From: Mesotaenium endlicherianum
Lineage: Eukaryota > Streptophyta > Zygnematophyceae > Zygnematales > Mesotaeniaceae
NCBI GenBank assembly: GCA_009602735.1
Contig: WELA01006070.1
Coordinates: 194,096 to 258,095 of the forward strand
Direction of reading: 5' to 3'
Length of the DNA: 64,000 nucleotides
In this document: in pieces, positions 1-12,505 of the stretch
How positions within the stretch are numbered: the first letter of the stretch is position 1
Layout of the letters: each line of letters starts with the position of its first letter
The notes under the pieces: model-generated
Database searches by the model: none
What the model saw: the letters and a program-made list of their open reading frames with translations, nothing else
What the model was told of the DNA's origin: nothing
Program-made: the position numbers and the translations under genes

Positions 1-1706
1 CCCTCAGCCTACTGCCCTTATGAGGGAGATGTTCCTGGGGCTCTACGGTCAGGGGAGCGAGACCGGGAGCCAGACCTCCTCCTTCTGTCTTGGGGTCTCC
101 TGAAGCCTGGGGCCTCCGAGTAGGGGGATCCAAGGGGAGAACGCAGTAACTGGACTGTTTCCTCCTGCACAGTCTGAAAATGAAGGGAGGCAGCTTTCTC
201 CTGGGCGTCCCTCAAACTGACAGGTACATATACAGGCATCCCAGAAGGATGTTGCATGACATGAGCCAAGGGCACATGTCTTCTCTGCGAGGGAAATGCT
301 GGCAGGCCTTTGGCTATTTCCCTAGCAGCCCTCCTGTCTGCCCTGTCTGACTGGGTCTCTGCGCCTGCAGATGGGCTCTGTCCTTCGGCAGTTCCCAGCC
401 AAGTGATATCTTCCTCTTTAGCGAGCTGGTGCAGAGCTATGTCTGCCCTGGCCAACCTAGTCTTCTCCATTACAGGGGATGTGGCAGGTGTCTGGATCAC
501 AGCGGGGCTAATGTCCTCTTCCTCGCCTTCCTCCTCGTCTTCCTCTGACTCCTCCTCTTCTTCCCCTGGCTCCTCTGAGATTGCTGGGGTCTCCTTTGTC
601 AGCTGCTCCAACTCTTCCCGAGAAAAAGAATACCCCACTGATTTTCCCCTTTTGGGTGCTGGTGGGGGCTGTTGAGTCCTGACCGCATACAAGTCTTTCT
701 CTCCCTGCTTGCTTGCCCATTTGGCATAAGCGTGCTGCCCTTTAGAGAATGATTCTTGGGCCCTGCTCCTGTCCTCTTGCATTTCTTGACTCATGCAGTC
801 TCTTACTCCATCCAATCTTGGGTCCCAAGCTGCAATGTGAGGGGGCAACACTATGTTCTCCTGTAGGTCTGTTAGGTATCTTCCTTCCCTGCCCTGTCAT
901 TTTGCTGGTCCCTCATGTTAATGGTCATCCACCGCCAATCGGTGGGCTTTTGGAAGAAGGCAAGGTCTGTCCTTTTTAGCGTACGAGGGTACCAATGCCC
1001 TGCAAAGTCCAGCTGACTGGTTTCCCTGGCTAAGAAGTCCCAGCTCCTTCTCTCCACCTCATTATACATGGCCTTGAACCTGTTATAGGATGTAAAGTCC
1101 TTCAATCTGTCCGCGTCCATGGGGATCATCCTGATCACCCTGTCTTTCCCCCAAATACTCGGAATCGATACAACTCCTTCCTCATTCACTTGGGCCATTG
1201 CCTTGGCCTCTCTGATCGTATATCCTACCATCCTGGCATAATCGTGGTAGAGGAGGAGTCCTGTGCTGACCTCTATGCACTTGTCAAAGTTTTCAGATGT
1301 CTCCCCTTCCCTCTGCAGGATTTCCTTCTGCAACTCACTACGACTTCTTTAGGCATACTTGAAGGTCTCCTCCAGTAGATCAAAGCCCTTGCCCAGTACT
1401 GTGTAGCGGTAGCTGCTGATTCTCCTCTGTTCTTCTTCTTCAGCCTGCTGCTTCCGCCTCTCCTCAGCATGCCTCTCCTCCTCTGCCTTCTTGGCCTCCT
1501 CTGCAACTTGTCTGTCCAGTTCTTCCTGCCTCAGCCTGGCCTGTTCCTCCTCCTCCTTCTTCTTCTGTGCCTCCCGCTGTTGTTGGAGCCGTTGTGATTC
1601 CCAAGCGGAGATGGAGGATGATTCGATGTCGCCACGGGATTGCAGGTATTCTGCATGTGCCTCTTCCGCTCTTCTCTTCCTCTTAAGTTTTGTCTTCTAA
1701 ATTATC
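1..1706 (-). pseudogene. Extra 3' gene (aORF) of element A1, copy 1
   Basis: This gene of unknown function lies on the same strand as pol and downstream of it. The N-terminal part (about 1706-1400) is Arg/Lys/Glu/Gln-rich and predicted coiled coil. The middle contains the family signatures LQREGET, YHDYARMVGYT, WRWMTIN and HIAAWDPRLDG. An acidic Glu-rich stretch follows, and then an Arg/Ser tail near residues RSGSRSRSPDRR. The same protein type occurs at 34612-35395, 39949-41594 and 44368-46044, always with family-A sequence. I recognise no known domain. The position after pol resembles extra or env-like ORFs of some plant gypsy elements, but I see no signal peptide or membrane span. The copy is broken in a few places. 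Confidence 0.7.
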
Positions 1707-2879
1707 CTGCTCAATCATAAACACAATGCAATCAGTGATGTCATAGTACTTTGCCGCTACTGAGTACCCTTGGTGGAGAAGAACGTAGTAGGGAGAGTTC
1801 CAAGTGTGTAATACCTTGTGTGAGTGAGTAGGAGAGGAGAATTTAGTCAGAGAGAAAAAGTGAGTGTGAGCGCAGATTGAGTGTGTAGAATGATTTGAAA
1901 GGGCCAGAGTGCCCTAGTGGAAGCGTAGTGACTCACGAGGAACAAAGCTAGTTGCAATCATACTCAAGAGTGCAGCGGCATATTGCTAAGAAAGCTTAGG
2001 AAAATTACTTGACATTTTGGGTGGCAAGAAACTGCTCACAAATGATGTAGGATGAAAGGCCTTGTCATTACAAACCCGTAGGAATTTACAGAAGTGAAAA
2101 CTCCTAAGAAACAAAGAAGTTATGCCTATTTATAATTTTCTGCCTAAGTGCTCCTCCCTAGGAGGAAGCTACGGATTTTCCTAAGTGTTCGTCAAATCGT
2201 CCCTTCCAGAATATTCGTGAGTAAGCCAGATCAGTCTAATCTGACGTGTCGGGCCGAATTGACGTCCACATACATGCATCGACATTACTAGAATATTCTA
2301 TCTTAGACGCGCTAGGCTAAACTGAAACTTCTAGGTAAATCGACCTAGTCGGCACTCCGCGTCAGCCGAACTTACGTGAAGGTTCGAGTTCATTCTAACG
2401 GGCCAGATCGCTCGACGCTGTCGGTCAATCCGACGGTCGCGCTCACCGCGAATTAAGGACAGTCGTCAACCGACCTCAAAACTGATAAAACTTCGGAAAT
2501 CCATAACTCTCTCAATACTTGACCAAATTCGATGAACTTTATATCAAAATGACCACAAAAATGCACTCTACACTACTATACAATCAAAACATACTTTCAT
2601 GAAACTCAAAAATACACTTTATAAACCTATGACCTTACATGATTGCATAAAAAGAAATTGCTGATCCCGAGACTGAACACACTCCCTCCAACTTAATTTG
2701 AAGGTGGGTTGCTTGTCACAACTGTCACTATCTGTCACTTACTGTCACGTTTAACTGTCACATTCCCCTCCAACTTACGTGGAGACAGGACCTTCTGTCA
2801 CCTGTCCAGAGCGAGGGGAATGACAGTTAGGGAGGTGTGCCAGCCGCCCAAAGGTGGAACCGCTTCAACGCCCCTTTGG
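1707..2879 (-). other. pol-to-aORF spacer of A1 with leader intron and polypurine tracts
   Basis: This is non-coding. An intron-like segment at 1707-1814 (minus-strand donor AAG/GTAT, acceptor GAGCAG) directly precedes the aORF and has counterparts in A3 and A4. Purine tracts of the form AAGTTGGAGGG appear near 2690 and 2770. They match the purine tract that precedes the family's 3' LTR. TGTCAC motifs recur near 2717-2800. These features suggest a control region for the downstream gene, which is an inference. Confidence 0.5.
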
Positions 2880-3139
2880 CATTGGTTAGCTGGTCTTTAA
2901 ATTCTCAAGTGTCCCCCGAGGCATCGTACCCTTCCATCTGACCAAGTACTTCATGACATATTTAGATGATCGACGGAGAGAGCGAGCGTCTAAAATCTCC
3001 TCAACCTCATATTCCTCAGGGTCGCCGTCTCGAACAGCGGGGACCAGTCCCAGTTGGACAAGTAACCGACCTGTGAACAGTGTATCACCTTTGATGTATG
3101 GTTCCAGGAAGGAGATATTAAAGACGGGGTGACCCTTGT
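2880..3139 (-). pseudogene. A1 pol, chromodomain end (left of B1)
   Basis: The minus-strand translation includes HPVFNISFLEPYIKGD, then YEVEEILDARSLRRSSKYV and KYLVRWKG. This is the C-terminal integrase tail and chromodomain typical of chromoviral Ty3/gypsy pol. The rest of this pol lies beyond B1 at 9820. The TSD CTTGT at 3135-3139 and 9820-9824 marks the B1 insertion. Confidence 0.8.
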
Positions 3140-3642
3140 TGTAGTGAAACAGATAGATGAAGTACTTAGTGAAATAGAACACTTTATCTATTCAAGACAA
3201 GGATCTTTGAACACAAGTGGTAGCTTCTTGAAAGAGAGATGGCTTCTTGAAAGTTAATATATTTCTGGATTTTGGCAAGTACAAGAGTGATTCTGGAATG
3301 TCTTTCTATGTTCTAGCTCTTGTTTATATACTTGCTACATAAGTAATTTCTAGGAAGGTGTATGTTGATGTGTTGGCACCCAACACATCCCAAAACTTGC
3401 CACCTCTTTCTAGAATAATGTACACATGTCCTTTTGACCTAAAAATGGCACATTTGACTTTTGCCACATGGAGTTCTTCTAGGTCTTTCCTCTAACTTCG
3501 AAAATGCCTTGGAAGGTTCAAAGGACATGAACCAAGTTACTAGAGTACCTATTCACACTTGACTCCACACAATACTACTCCAAATATATTTGAAAACATT
3601 AAAATATATGCAAACTAATATATAATAACTCAAATCACTACA
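3140..3642 (-). repeat. 3' LTR of B1
   Basis: This 503-bp LTR is bounded by TG...CA and matches 9317-9819 and both B2 LTRs. TSD CTTGT lies immediately outside at 3135-3139. Confidence 0.95.
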
Positions 3643-3656
3643 TCACCCCCCCGATA
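3643..3656 (-). other. Polypurine tract of B1
   Basis: The minus strand reads TATCGGGGGGGTGA directly before the 3' LTR. This G-rich tract is the expected primer for plus-strand DNA synthesis. The same tract precedes the B2 3' LTR. Confidence 0.85.
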
Positions 3657-4411
3657 GAAAAAGCGACGTCTCGGCGCGTCAAGTCAGGTCTTACACATGT
3701 GGAGCAAACTAGTCAACAGTTTCAAGTCAGATGCCACACATGTGAAGAGGACTAGTCAAAGGCGCCAAGTCAGGTGCTACACATGTAAGGTAGACTAGGC
3801 AAGGTCGTAGGTGGTGTGACCTTATTGGCTAGCCTACTCCTTAATGATAAAGAAAATTGTACAAGTTGGCCCAGAATCTGCCACGAACTCAAAAATTCAT
3901 AGCGGCCACAGAACTGCTCCAAATCTGAAAATTCGAGTGCCAGACGGACCGCGTCGGAGAACTCTACCGGGTCACCAAATTTGAGAGCATTCTCATTTCT
4001 GGAGTGTCGTTGAGAGCTGAGAGAGTAGGCACTCCTCCAAATCTGTGCAGAAACTTCTGAAAATCATAAGTCCTTCTATACTTCTCCAAATTCTGCAAAC
4101 TAAGTCTCAAACTGGGCGCTGTAAGATGTTCTACCAGAGTCTTGAGTTTCAGAGCATTCCAAGTTCAGGGGAGGGCACAATGTCAGAAGGCATATTCTGC
4201 CCTAACAATGCCAGCAGCCTGACCCCCTTCTACTTAGAGCATCATATCTCTCTCACCAGTGCTCCAAATTGAGCAAACTTGGACTCTAAATGACCGGCTA
4301 CTCATGGACTACAGCCAGGTAAATTTTCAGAATTTATTATGCAGAGACCTATCACCAGTAGCAGTTTTAGTTTTCTGTCCAGAAACTGCGAGAAGAGAAG
4401 AGTGTCTAATG
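3657..4411 (-). other. B1 3' untranslated region
   Basis: About 750 bases lie between the pol stop and the polypurine tract, with no long reading frame. The stretch near 3680-3800 repeats motifs of the kind CACATGTG with GACTAGTC. The region is shared with B2 (27101-27855) and B3 (18569-19264), so it belongs to the element. Confidence 0.75.
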
Positions 4412-7400
4412 TCAATTTTTCCTCTTTCTTGTTCTTGCAGGCTGCCTCCAAGGGGTCTTCTGCTGCTTCTTGATGGTGGCAGGCTGCCTCCCTGAAGTCT
4501 TCGGGCTTCTAGTAGAGAGACTTGGGGCTGGTCCAAGATGGGGGTTGGCGGCATGGAAGCGCTTCAACTTTCTCTGAACTTTGTCAAGGTAGTGCGCCGC
4601 CACCCAACTATTCTCCGAATCTGGATATCCTTTCCACTTGATCAAGTATTGCTGCTGTCTCCTGAAATTTCTCATAGCCACTATGTCTTCCACTTCGTAC
4701 TCCAAATGATCATCCACTATTGTTGGGGCTGGTGGGGTTGTCACACGTCCTGGGAACTTGTTGTCGGGTTGCACATATGGCTTGAAGAGGGAAGCGTGGA
4801 ATACGGGGTCGATGTGCATAGTCTGGGGAAGTTCTAGCTTGAAAGCAACGGGGTTGACTTGCTGGATAATCTTGAAGGGTCCCAAATACTTGGGAGAGAA
4901 CTTGCTGCCGGCAGGCCTGTTGTTCAGGGAAATGTTCTTGGATGATAGTAACACGTTGTCACCCACTCTGTACGTAATTTCTCTTCTGGATCTGTTCGCC
5001 ACTCTTGCTTGAGCATCTTGCGCGTGTTGTAGAGCTTTCTTCGCTGCTGTAAGGGCTGCTTCTAATGTCTCCATAAAATCTGTGGCTGCAGGTACTTCAT
5101 CATGGCCAGCCGTGAAGCTCAGTGGCGTGGTCGGATGGAAGCCATAGTTGAGGAAGAATGGGGACTCTTGGGTAGAGGCCTGCGTAGTGTTGTTGTAGGC
5201 AAACTCGAGGGGGGTCAAGTACATGTCCCAGTCTTGCTCGAGGGTAGACACGTAGGCCTTTAGAGAGGTCTTTAGGGTACGATTCATACGCTCGGTTTGC
5301 CCATCTGATTGTGGGTGGTAGGCGGTAGACATATCCAGCGATGTACCCAAGTTCTTGAAGAGATTTTTCCAGAAATGGCTTGTGAATCTTGGATCTCTAT
5401 CTGACACAATTCTTGATGGTAGTCCATGGAGTCGGAAGATGTTGTCAAAGCTGAGTTTTGCAAGTTGTGGTGCTGTAGCCTTAGTTGTCGTGGGAATAAA
5501 ATGAGCCATCTTGGTAAGTCTGTCCACCACCGTGAGTATTGCATTATGGCCTCGAGGTGTCACGGGCAGGTTCACGATAAGGTCCATTGAGATGTCCGTC
5601 CATTGCCGTTCCGGGATTGGTAGTGGTTGGAGGAGTCCTCCCGCCTTTTGGGATGATAGCTTGACTCTTTGGCATGTGTCACAGCTCCTGCAGTACTCCT
5701 TGACTTGCTTAGACATGCCTGGCCAACAATAAGTCCTGGCTAGAACGCCCGTGGTCCTTAGGATTCCAAAGTGTCCTCCAAGAGGGTTGTCGTGTGCTTC
5801 TCGTAGAAGCAAGAGCCGGAGGTCTATGTCATTAGGAACACATCTCTGGCCCGTATCTTGCCTCACCCAATAATTGCCTTCTTGCTTCTTGCATGGGTCC
5901 AAGGCTGCTTCTCCGTTCTTGTAGTAAGGGTCTCTTTCATAGGCGGCTGAAAATCGAGCTTCCAGATCTGTCTTCAGGGATACCATCACTGCATTTAATT
6001 GCAGTCTTGAGAGGGGGTCAGCCGGGTTTGTCTTGCCGGGCTGGTACTGAATCGTGATGTTGTATTGTTGCAAGTATCCGCTCCATCTTGCTTGTCTCCT
6101 TGAGAGATACGGCTGCGTTTGGAGGTGCTTTAACGCCTCGTGGTCCGTGGTGACCAGTACTTTGCGTCCTTCAACGTAGCAGCGCCAAACCTTCAAGGCA
6201 TGTACAATCGCCAATGCCTCTCGCTCCGTGGTTGTATAATTTTGCTCGGCTGGATTTAGCTTCCTTGACTCGTAGGCGATGGGCTGCAGTCCCTTGCCTT
6301 GGTCTTGAAGCAGGATTGCTCCTATTGCATAGGAAGATGCATCGGTGATGACGTGGAAGGGCCAATTTGGGTTTGGACTTGGGAGAGTGAGCACCGGGGA
6401 TATGGTCGATCTTCGCTTTAACTCTTGAAATGCCTCTTCCTCTTTCTCGGTCCATGTATAAAGCCTGTCCTTCTTGAGTAGATCTGTCAGAGGGGCTGCT
6501 ACGTGCGAGAAGCTTTGGATGAATCTCCTGTACCAATTGGCAAATCCCAAGAATGACTCGAGTTCTTTCTTGGTCGTGGGGGTTGGCCATTCCTCCACCA
6601 CCGTGGTCTTCTTGGGGTCCATCTTGATGCCATCAGCAGTCACGTGGAGACCTAGGAACTCCACTTCTTGTTTGGCAAACTCGCATTTTGACTCCTTCGC
6701 AAACAGCTTGTTTTGCTTCAATACTTCAAGGACTTCTTTCAAGTGTCTCGCATGCTCTTCAAGGGTCTTGCTGTAGATAAGGATGTCATCGATGAATACC
6801 ACCACAAATCTGTCCAACATGGGCTGAAATATGGTGTTCATCATAGTCATGAAAGTTGCTGGCGCGTTGGTGAGTCCAAATGGCAGGACCATGAACTCAA
6901 AATGTCCATATCTTGTCCTGAATGCCGTCTTCTCTATGTCCGGTTCTGCGATGCGAATCTGGTGGTAGCCGCTCCGTAAGTCAATCTTCGTGAAGTACTT
7001 GGCTCCAACCAGCCGGTCCATGAGCTCATCCATGCGCGGCAGCGGGTATCGATTCTTGATGGTGATCTTGTTGAGGGCGCGATAGTCCACACACATCCTC
7101 AAGGTACCATCTTTCTTCTTGACAAATAGCACCGGGGCTCCAAATGGCGACTTGCTAGGTCGAATGAAGCCATGCTCCAGTAGCTCCTTGATTTGCTTCT
7201 TGACTTCGTCTAGCTCCGTGTATGACATTTTGAACGTAGGCCGAGAGATGGGCTTGCTTCCGGGCTCCAACTCTATCTTGTGGTCTACGAATCTTTTGGG
7301 GGGTAGGCCCTTGGGCAATTCCGGGGAGAACACTTCTTTGTAGTCCTCAAAGACTTCTTGTATCTCCTTGGGAACGGGGCTGCCTTCTTGACTCTCGATG

Positions 7401-8077
7401 TCTTTCTTGATGTCTTTTGGCGTGATCAAGGCCAAAAGAAGCTCGTGTCCCTTCCTCACAAGTCTCTTGAGTTGGAGGGCGGACAATAGTATCTCGTGTG
7501 CCGGCTTCTGGATGTCTTGGGTCTGGATATTCTGGATTGCGCGCAAAATACAGATTCTTGAAGTGATGTCATTCTTGATCTTGATAGTACCGGTCCTCCA
7601 ATCAACTTGGGGGTTGTGCTTGGTCAACCAAGGCGTCCCTAGGATGACGTCGTACTTGCCCAATTGCATGGGGGAGAACACTACTCTATCCTTGAAGGAC
7701 TTGATAGAGAGTGCCAAGGGGTACGTCTTCTTGGAAGGGGTAGTATAGGAGAATCCATCGGGCATCATAATCTCCTCGTCGTGGTCAAGAGTTCGCATAG
7801 TAATACCGTGCTTGGTGGCAAAATCTGCAGCAATGAAGTTGCCTTGAGCTCCGCTATCCACCAAGATGTGGACCTTCTCTCCTCCAAGGTAACCTCTCAA
7901 ACTCATTGGGGCTGGAACGTCGTCTTCAACGGGGGTCTCCACCTCACTTGGCGTGTTGCCTTCTCGTGAAGTGGGTCTTGGGGTGGTAGGCTCCTGGCCT
8001 ACCGGCGCTGTCCGTTTTTTGACAACTTTTTGGGGCATGAAAGTGCATGATGGCCCTTTTCCTTGCAATAGAAGCAT
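4412..8077 (-). CDS. pol: B1 pol polyprotein (PR-RT-RNase H-INT-chromodomain)
   Basis: This is a single open frame of 1221 residues. The order is aspartic protease (VDSGAQG near residue 75), reverse transcriptase ([13 protein letters not shown], then [10 protein letters not shown]), RNase H ([14 protein letters not shown]), integrase HHCC ([17 protein letters not shown]) and DDE core ([29 protein letters not shown]). A GPF-type module (KYLGPFKI) and a C-terminal chromodomain ([27 protein letters not shown]) follow. This architecture is the plant/algal chromovirus type. The start of the frame overlaps the end of gag in another frame. Confidence 0.95.
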   Translation of the reverse strand: MLLLQGKGPSCTFMPQKVVKKRTAPVGQEPTTPRPTSREGNTPSEVETPVEDDVPAPMSLRGYLGGEKVHILVDSGAQGNFIAADFATKHGITMRTLDHDEEIMMPDGFSYTTPSKKTYPLALSIKSFKDRVVFSPMQLGKYDVILGTPWLTKHNPQVDWRTGTIKIKNDITSRICILRAIQNIQTQDIQKPAHEILLSALQLKRLVRKGHELLLALITPKDIKKDIESQEGSPVPKEIQEVFEDYKEVFSPELPKGLPPKRFVDHKIELEPGSKPISRPTFKMSYTELDEVKKQIKELLEHGFIRPSKSPFGAPVLFVKKKDGTLRMCVDYRALNKITIKNRYPLPRMDELMDRLVGAKYFTKIDLRSGYHQIRIAEPDIEKTAFRTRYGHFEFMVLPFGLTNAPATFMTMMNTIFQPMLDRFVVVFIDDILIYSKTLEEHARHLKEVLEVLKQNKLFAKESKCEFAKQEVEFLGLHVTADGIKMDPKKTTVVEEWPTPTTKKELESFLGFANWYRRFIQSFSHVAAPLTDLLKKDRLYTWTEKEEEAFQELKRRSTISPVLTLPSPNPNWPFHVITDASSYAIGAILLQDQGKGLQPIAYESRKLNPAEQNYTTTEREALAIVHALKVWRCYVEGRKVLVTTDHEALKHLQTQPYLSRRQARWSGYLQQYNITIQYQPGKTNPADPLSRLQLNAVMVSLKTDLEARFSAAYERDPYYKNGEAALDPCKKQEGNYWVRQDTGQRCVPNDIDLRLLLLREAHDNPLGGHFGILRTTGVLARTYCWPGMSKQVKEYCRSCDTCQRVKLSSQKAGGLLQPLPIPERQWTDISMDLIVNLPVTPRGHNAILTVVDRLTKMAHFIPTTTKATAPQLAKLSFDNIFRLHGLPSRIVSDRDPRFTSHFWKNLFKNLGTSLDMSTAYHPQSDGQTERMNRTLKTSLKAYVSTLEQDWDMYLTPLEFAYNNTTQASTQESPFFLNYGFHPTTPLSFTAGHDEVPAATDFMETLEAALTAAKKALQHAQDAQARVANRSRREITYRVGDNVLLSSKNISLNNRPAGSKFSPKYLGPFKIIQQVNPVAFKLELPQTMHIDPVFHASLFKPYVQPDNKFPGRVTTPPAPTIVDDHLEYEVEDIVAMRNFRRQQQYLIKWKGYPDSENSWVAAHYLDKVQRKLKRFHAANPHLGPAPSLSTRSPKTSGRQPATIKKQQKTPWRQPARTRKRKN

Positions 8078-9279
8078 AGTCCAGCCGTCATCAGAGCTTC
8101 TTTTTCAGCCGGGGAGAGTCTTGCTTTCACTCCTTGCTGGTTTCTTGCATCATAAGTGTCATTGGAGGGTCTTCCACTCTTCCGGGCAGCCGCGGGGTCC
8201 CTTTTAATAACTCCGATTTGCATGGGTGTGGGTCCAGATTCGGATGTGGAAGGGGCTGCGTACACCCGCGTCGTCGGTACCCGTGAAGATGAAGGCACGG
8301 AGTGCTTGAAATCCAAGGTATCCACCTTTTGGGCCACTTCAATGATCTTTGAGAAGTCCGTCAAGTCGCGTAACTCCACTTCCTTTGCCACCTTGGGTTT
8401 GAGGCCAAAGATGTAACGGTCAATCTTCTCCTCGAGAGACATGTTGGGGATCTCAAGAGTGAGGGCGTGAAATCTGGATGTATACTCTTGAACGGACGTC
8501 GTTTGCTTGAGATGGTGGAGCTTTCCTCGGGCAATCTTCTCCGCATTGATGAGCATAGATAGATTCTTGAGGGCCTCACGAAAATCTGCCCATCTTGCAT
8601 ATGATGGTGGGGGCTCTTGGCCGAGCATGGGGTGCGCCATAGCTTGATATATAGCCGCTTGATAGTTACGCCACCATGATGTTGCTGCTCCTCTAAGTAA
8701 GGTAACGGCAAAGGGAACGTAGTCCTCCTCGGGTACTTCAAGGAATGCGAGGTACGTCTCCACTTGGTAGAGCCATAAATTCAGGTTGGCACCTTTCCCG
8801 GGGTTGAAAGTGTCGGGTTTGCCGGGCTTGATGAGTTTCCTTGCTCTCGTTGGCTCTTGTGGAGGCGCTTGAGCCGGGGCTGGATTTTGAGCATTGCTCG
8901 CAATAGGGGCAACCATGGCAGCCATAGCTTCTCTTGACGCTTGCACGGTTGCTTCATAGGTGGCCAAGCCCACTTGATTGTGGACGATCATTAGGAAGGC
9001 TGCCCACTCATTTGCGGGAACTCCTTGTGGTGGGGTCAACTTTGCTATAGCGGCTGCCACGGGATTTGACGGTGCCCCTCCTTATGGTGCTTCTTGTTGT
9101 TGCAAACTTCCTTGAGTAGACTATCCCATCGGCGCTGGAGGAGGGTGTACTCCTTCTTGTGGTGCTTCTTGTTGTTGCAGATTTTCTTGAGTGGGCTCTC
9201 CCATCGGCGCTGGAGGAGGGTGTCTTGGAGAGGAAGGGCTTCCTTCGAAAGCTTGCTGTTGATCTTGAGGATCGGCCAT
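7999..9279 (-). pseudogene. gag: B1 gag (capsid and zinc knuckle)
   Basis: It contains a Pro/Gln/Ala-rich N-terminal stretch and a capsid core with [20 protein letters not shown] and WWRNYQAA. It ends with one CCHC knuckle, [14 protein letters not shown], that would bind RNA. It is nearly identical to the intact B2 gag of 426 residues and carries about one break. The end overlaps pol. Confidence 0.85.
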
Positions 9280-9303
9280 CTTCTTGTGCTACCAAAGTGC
9301 CTA

Positions 9304-9315
9304 GCTCCGATACCA
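9304..9315 (-). other. Primer binding site of B1
   Basis: The minus strand reads TGGTATCGGAGC just inside the 5' LTR. It is complementary to the 3' end of a plant initiator-Met-type tRNA. The same site occurs in B2, A4 and the TRIM. Confidence 0.85.
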
Positions 9316-9316
9316 C

Positions 9317-9819
9317 TGTAGTGAAACAGATAGATAAAGTACTTAGTAAAACAGAATACTTTATCTATTCAAGACAAGGATCTTTGAACACAAGTGGTAG
9401 CTTCTTGAAAGAGAGATGGCTTCTTGAAAGTTAATATATTTCTGGATTTTGGCAAGTACAAGAGTGATTCTGGAATGTCTTTCTATGTTCTAGCTCTTGT
9501 TTATATACTTGCTACATAAGTAATTTCTAGGAAGGTGTATGTTGATGTGTTGGCACCCAACACATCCCAAAACTTGCCACCTCTTTCTAGAATAATGTAC
9601 ACATGTCCTTTTGACCTAAAAATGGCACATTTGACTTTGCCAAATGGAGTTCTTTCTAGGTCTTTCCTCTAACTTCGAAAATGCCTTGGAAGGTTCAAAG
9701 GACATGAACCAAGTTACTAGAGTACCTATTCACACTTGACTCCACACAATACTACTCCAAATATATTTGAAAACATTAAAATATATGCAAACTAATATAT
9801 AATAACTCAAATCACTACA
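9317..9819 (-). repeat. 5' LTR of B1
   Basis: This 503-bp LTR carries a TATATAAAC-like box on the minus strand near its middle. It is followed by TSD CTTGT at 9820-9824. Confidence 0.95.
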
Positions 9820-12505
9820 CTTGTATTCGGCTGACATGTTCAGTTTGTAAGCATTCTGACCGACACGACGCACCACCGAATATGAACCGACCCAGACAGG
9901 GCTAAGCTTTTTCTTGACCACACCAGGGAGGTACAGGTGTTGAGAATGCAATTTGACTAAATTGCCCTTAGAAAATGTAAGTTCTCGACGGTGTTGATTA
10001 GCGTATTTTTGTTGGTCTTCTTGGGCTTTTTGCAGGTTTTGTTGGACTTCTGACAGGGTGTCAACAAACTCCTGGGTAAACTGTAGAGAGACCCGATTGT
10101 CAATCCCTTCAGGATGAGTTAAAGACTCCCCTAGCACATCTGAAGGAGACTTAGGGACTCTACCCAAGCTCAGTTCAAAAGGAGTTTTGCCCGTTGACGC
10201 GTGCACCGCACTGTTGACCGCAAACTAGATTTGAGGCAACAGGTCGTCCCAATTGTCTTGTTTTTTGTTAATATATGCTCTTAGCACCTCTTGCAAAACT
10301 CGGATAGTTCTTTCAGTCTGCCCATCAGTATGAGGGTGGTTTGCTGTGCTGAGCAGCTGTTTGATTCCCATTAACCCCATTAAAGCTCTCCAGAACTTAG
10401 AGGTAATCTTTGAGTCTCTGTCTGAGATAATATTAGAGGGAAGCCCATGTTGGCATACCACATGGTTGTAGAACTGTCTCGCTGTTTTGAGAGCAGTTAC
10501 TTTGACAGTTGTGGGGATGAAAATGACCATTTTTGTCAGTTTATCCACAACTACCAGTATCGAATCATGCCCATTGGCAGTTCGTGATAGTGTTACCACC
10601 CAGTCCATGGATATTGATTTTCAGCGTCCAGCTGGGATGGGCAGTGGTTGTAAGAGACCCTTCGGTGGTGTGTGCCTAGACTTATTTCTCTGACACTGAT
10701 CACAAGACTTAACATATTTGAAGACCTCTCCAGGCAACCCATCCCAATGATATTGTTTTGCCAATTTGCCAACAGTTTTGGCCTGCCCCAAATGGCCACC
10801 CAGTAAACTGTCATGCGCGTGACTCAGTAAAAAGGACCTTATTTCCAAGTTGTTAGGAATGACCAGCTTCAGCCTGCCTGAAGTGGTTTCAATCACCCAG
10901 ACCTCTCCCTCAAGCCTATACCCGAGTGCAGTAGCGAGACACACACCATCAGTGGGGCTGGGCTCAAATGTTGGGTCAGAAATGTAGGCTTTTTTAAGTT
11001 GTTCAAGGAAGGACTTTTTCACCTTTAGTGAAGTCGTTGCACACAGGACTTTATCTACAGCATGCTGACTAAAGTTCCTTTCTTGCAAGTCAGGTCTTCT
11101 AGAGAGTGCATCAACAGGATTCAACTTCCCTGGTTTGTAGTCAATCTGGACTTGAAACTGCTCCAGCATTTGGCTCCAGCGGTTTCCCCTCCTGGACAGC
11201 TTGGACTTCTTTTGAAAGTGAGTCAGAGCTAGATGATCTGTAACCACCTTAAAAGCTTTACCATGTAAGTATGCTCTCCATTGTTTGAGTACATGGATGA
11301 TAGCTAGCAGCTCTTTATCATGCACAGAGTAATTAATCATCGCTGGGTTATATTTCATAGACTCATACAACACAGGATGCCACTCCTGTCGTACCTTACC
11401 ATCCTTTGTGGTTTTGTCAGCAGGCTGCAACAAAATAGCACCCATGGCAAAGTCAGAGGCATCAGTGACCACCTGCACCGGTTTGCTGGGATCATACACG
11501 GCTACCACCGGGGCAGAACAAAGAGCATCTTTAAGGGTCTGGAAGGGAGCCTGCTGCTCTTCCCCCCACACATACCCTATGTCTTTCTTAGTAAGGTCAG
11601 TCAGTTTACTGGCCTTTGTAGAATAATACTCAATGAATCTCCTATAGTAGTTAGCCAACCCGAAGAAGGATCTAACTTCAGAGACAGACTGTGGTACTGG
11701 CCAGTCCCTTATGGTGTGGACTTTCTTAGGATCCACACTGATGCCTTCTTACTAACAACGTGGCCTAAGAATTCATTACTTTTCGTAAAGAAATCACACT
11801 TGCTCATTTTAGTATAAAAGTGAATTTTTCTCAGAGTGTCCATGACTGTCTTTAAGTGTTTAGCGTGCTGAGCTTCATCTTTAGAGAATATTAAAATATC
11901 ATCCAAAAAAACTTGCACAAACTTATCCAAATAAGGTCTGAAAATGTCGTTCATAGCACCCATGAAGGTTGCAGGAGCATTAGTCAGTCCAAATGGCATC
12001 ACGTTGAACTCATAGTGTCCATAACGTGTGCGGAAGGCAGTCTTGTGTTCATCCCCCTCAGCAATTCTGATTTGATGATAACCACTCTTGAGATCTATCT
12101 TACTGAACACCTTAGCACCAGACAGGGTATCAAGCAAGTCCTCGATTCTGGGTAAAGCATACTTGTTCTTTACTGTACTTCTGTTCAGAGCTCTGTAATC
12201 CACACACATCCGCATGCTGCCATCCTTTTTCTTAACAAAAAGGTTGGATGCGCCGTAAGGGGATTTACTGGGGGAAATATAACCATTTTCCTTGAGCTCT
12301 GCAATCTGTGTTTTCAACTCTTCGCTCTCCACATAAGACAAGCCATAAGTGCGTTGCCAGGGTGGCTGACTCCCAGGTAATAAATCAATCTTGTGATCTA
12401 CTTCCCTCTTTGGGGGTAGTCTTGGAGGCATATTAAAAACATCAGTGTACTGAGCAACAATTTTTGCAGCAGTAGGGTGCTCGGGAGGGCTTACCTTTTT
12501 CTCAA
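9820..12505 (-). pseudogene. pol: A1 pol: reverse transcriptase, RNase H, integrase
   Basis: On the minus strand the RT has [17 protein letters not shown] and [10 protein letters not shown]. RNase H has [15 protein letters not shown]. Integrase has [10 protein letters not shown] with CDQCQRNK, then the core around ISDRDSKITS and NHPHTDGQTERTIR. The C-terminal tail runs to KLNMSAEYK next to B1. It aligns throughout with the A4 pol. The copy is broken in several places and interrupted by B1. Confidence 0.9.

Larger units (their letters stand above)
3140..9819 (-). mobile_element. Complete family-B chromovirus B1 (Ty3/gypsy), 6680 bp
   Basis: Two 503-bp LTRs (3140-3642 and 9317-9819) start TGTAGTG and end CACTACA in + orientation, flanked by the 5-bp duplication CTTGT. 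The minus-strand order is 5' LTR, PBS, gag, pol, a 0.75-kb untranslated region, polypurine tract, 3' LTR. By eye the LTRs differ at only about 1-2% of positions, so it is young. Its length is identical to that of B2. It looks nearly whole: pol is one long open frame and gag carries about one break. It lies inside A1. Confidence 0.96.

Noticed and set aside
2700-2800. TGTCAC repeats considered as a CRISPR-like array
   Set aside because: The spacing is irregular, the units are very short, and the context is a eukaryotic retroelement spacer.
5284-8416. Frames on both strands within B1 and the matching set in B2
   Set aside because: They are shadows of gag and pol in other frames. They repeat in B2 only because the element repeats.
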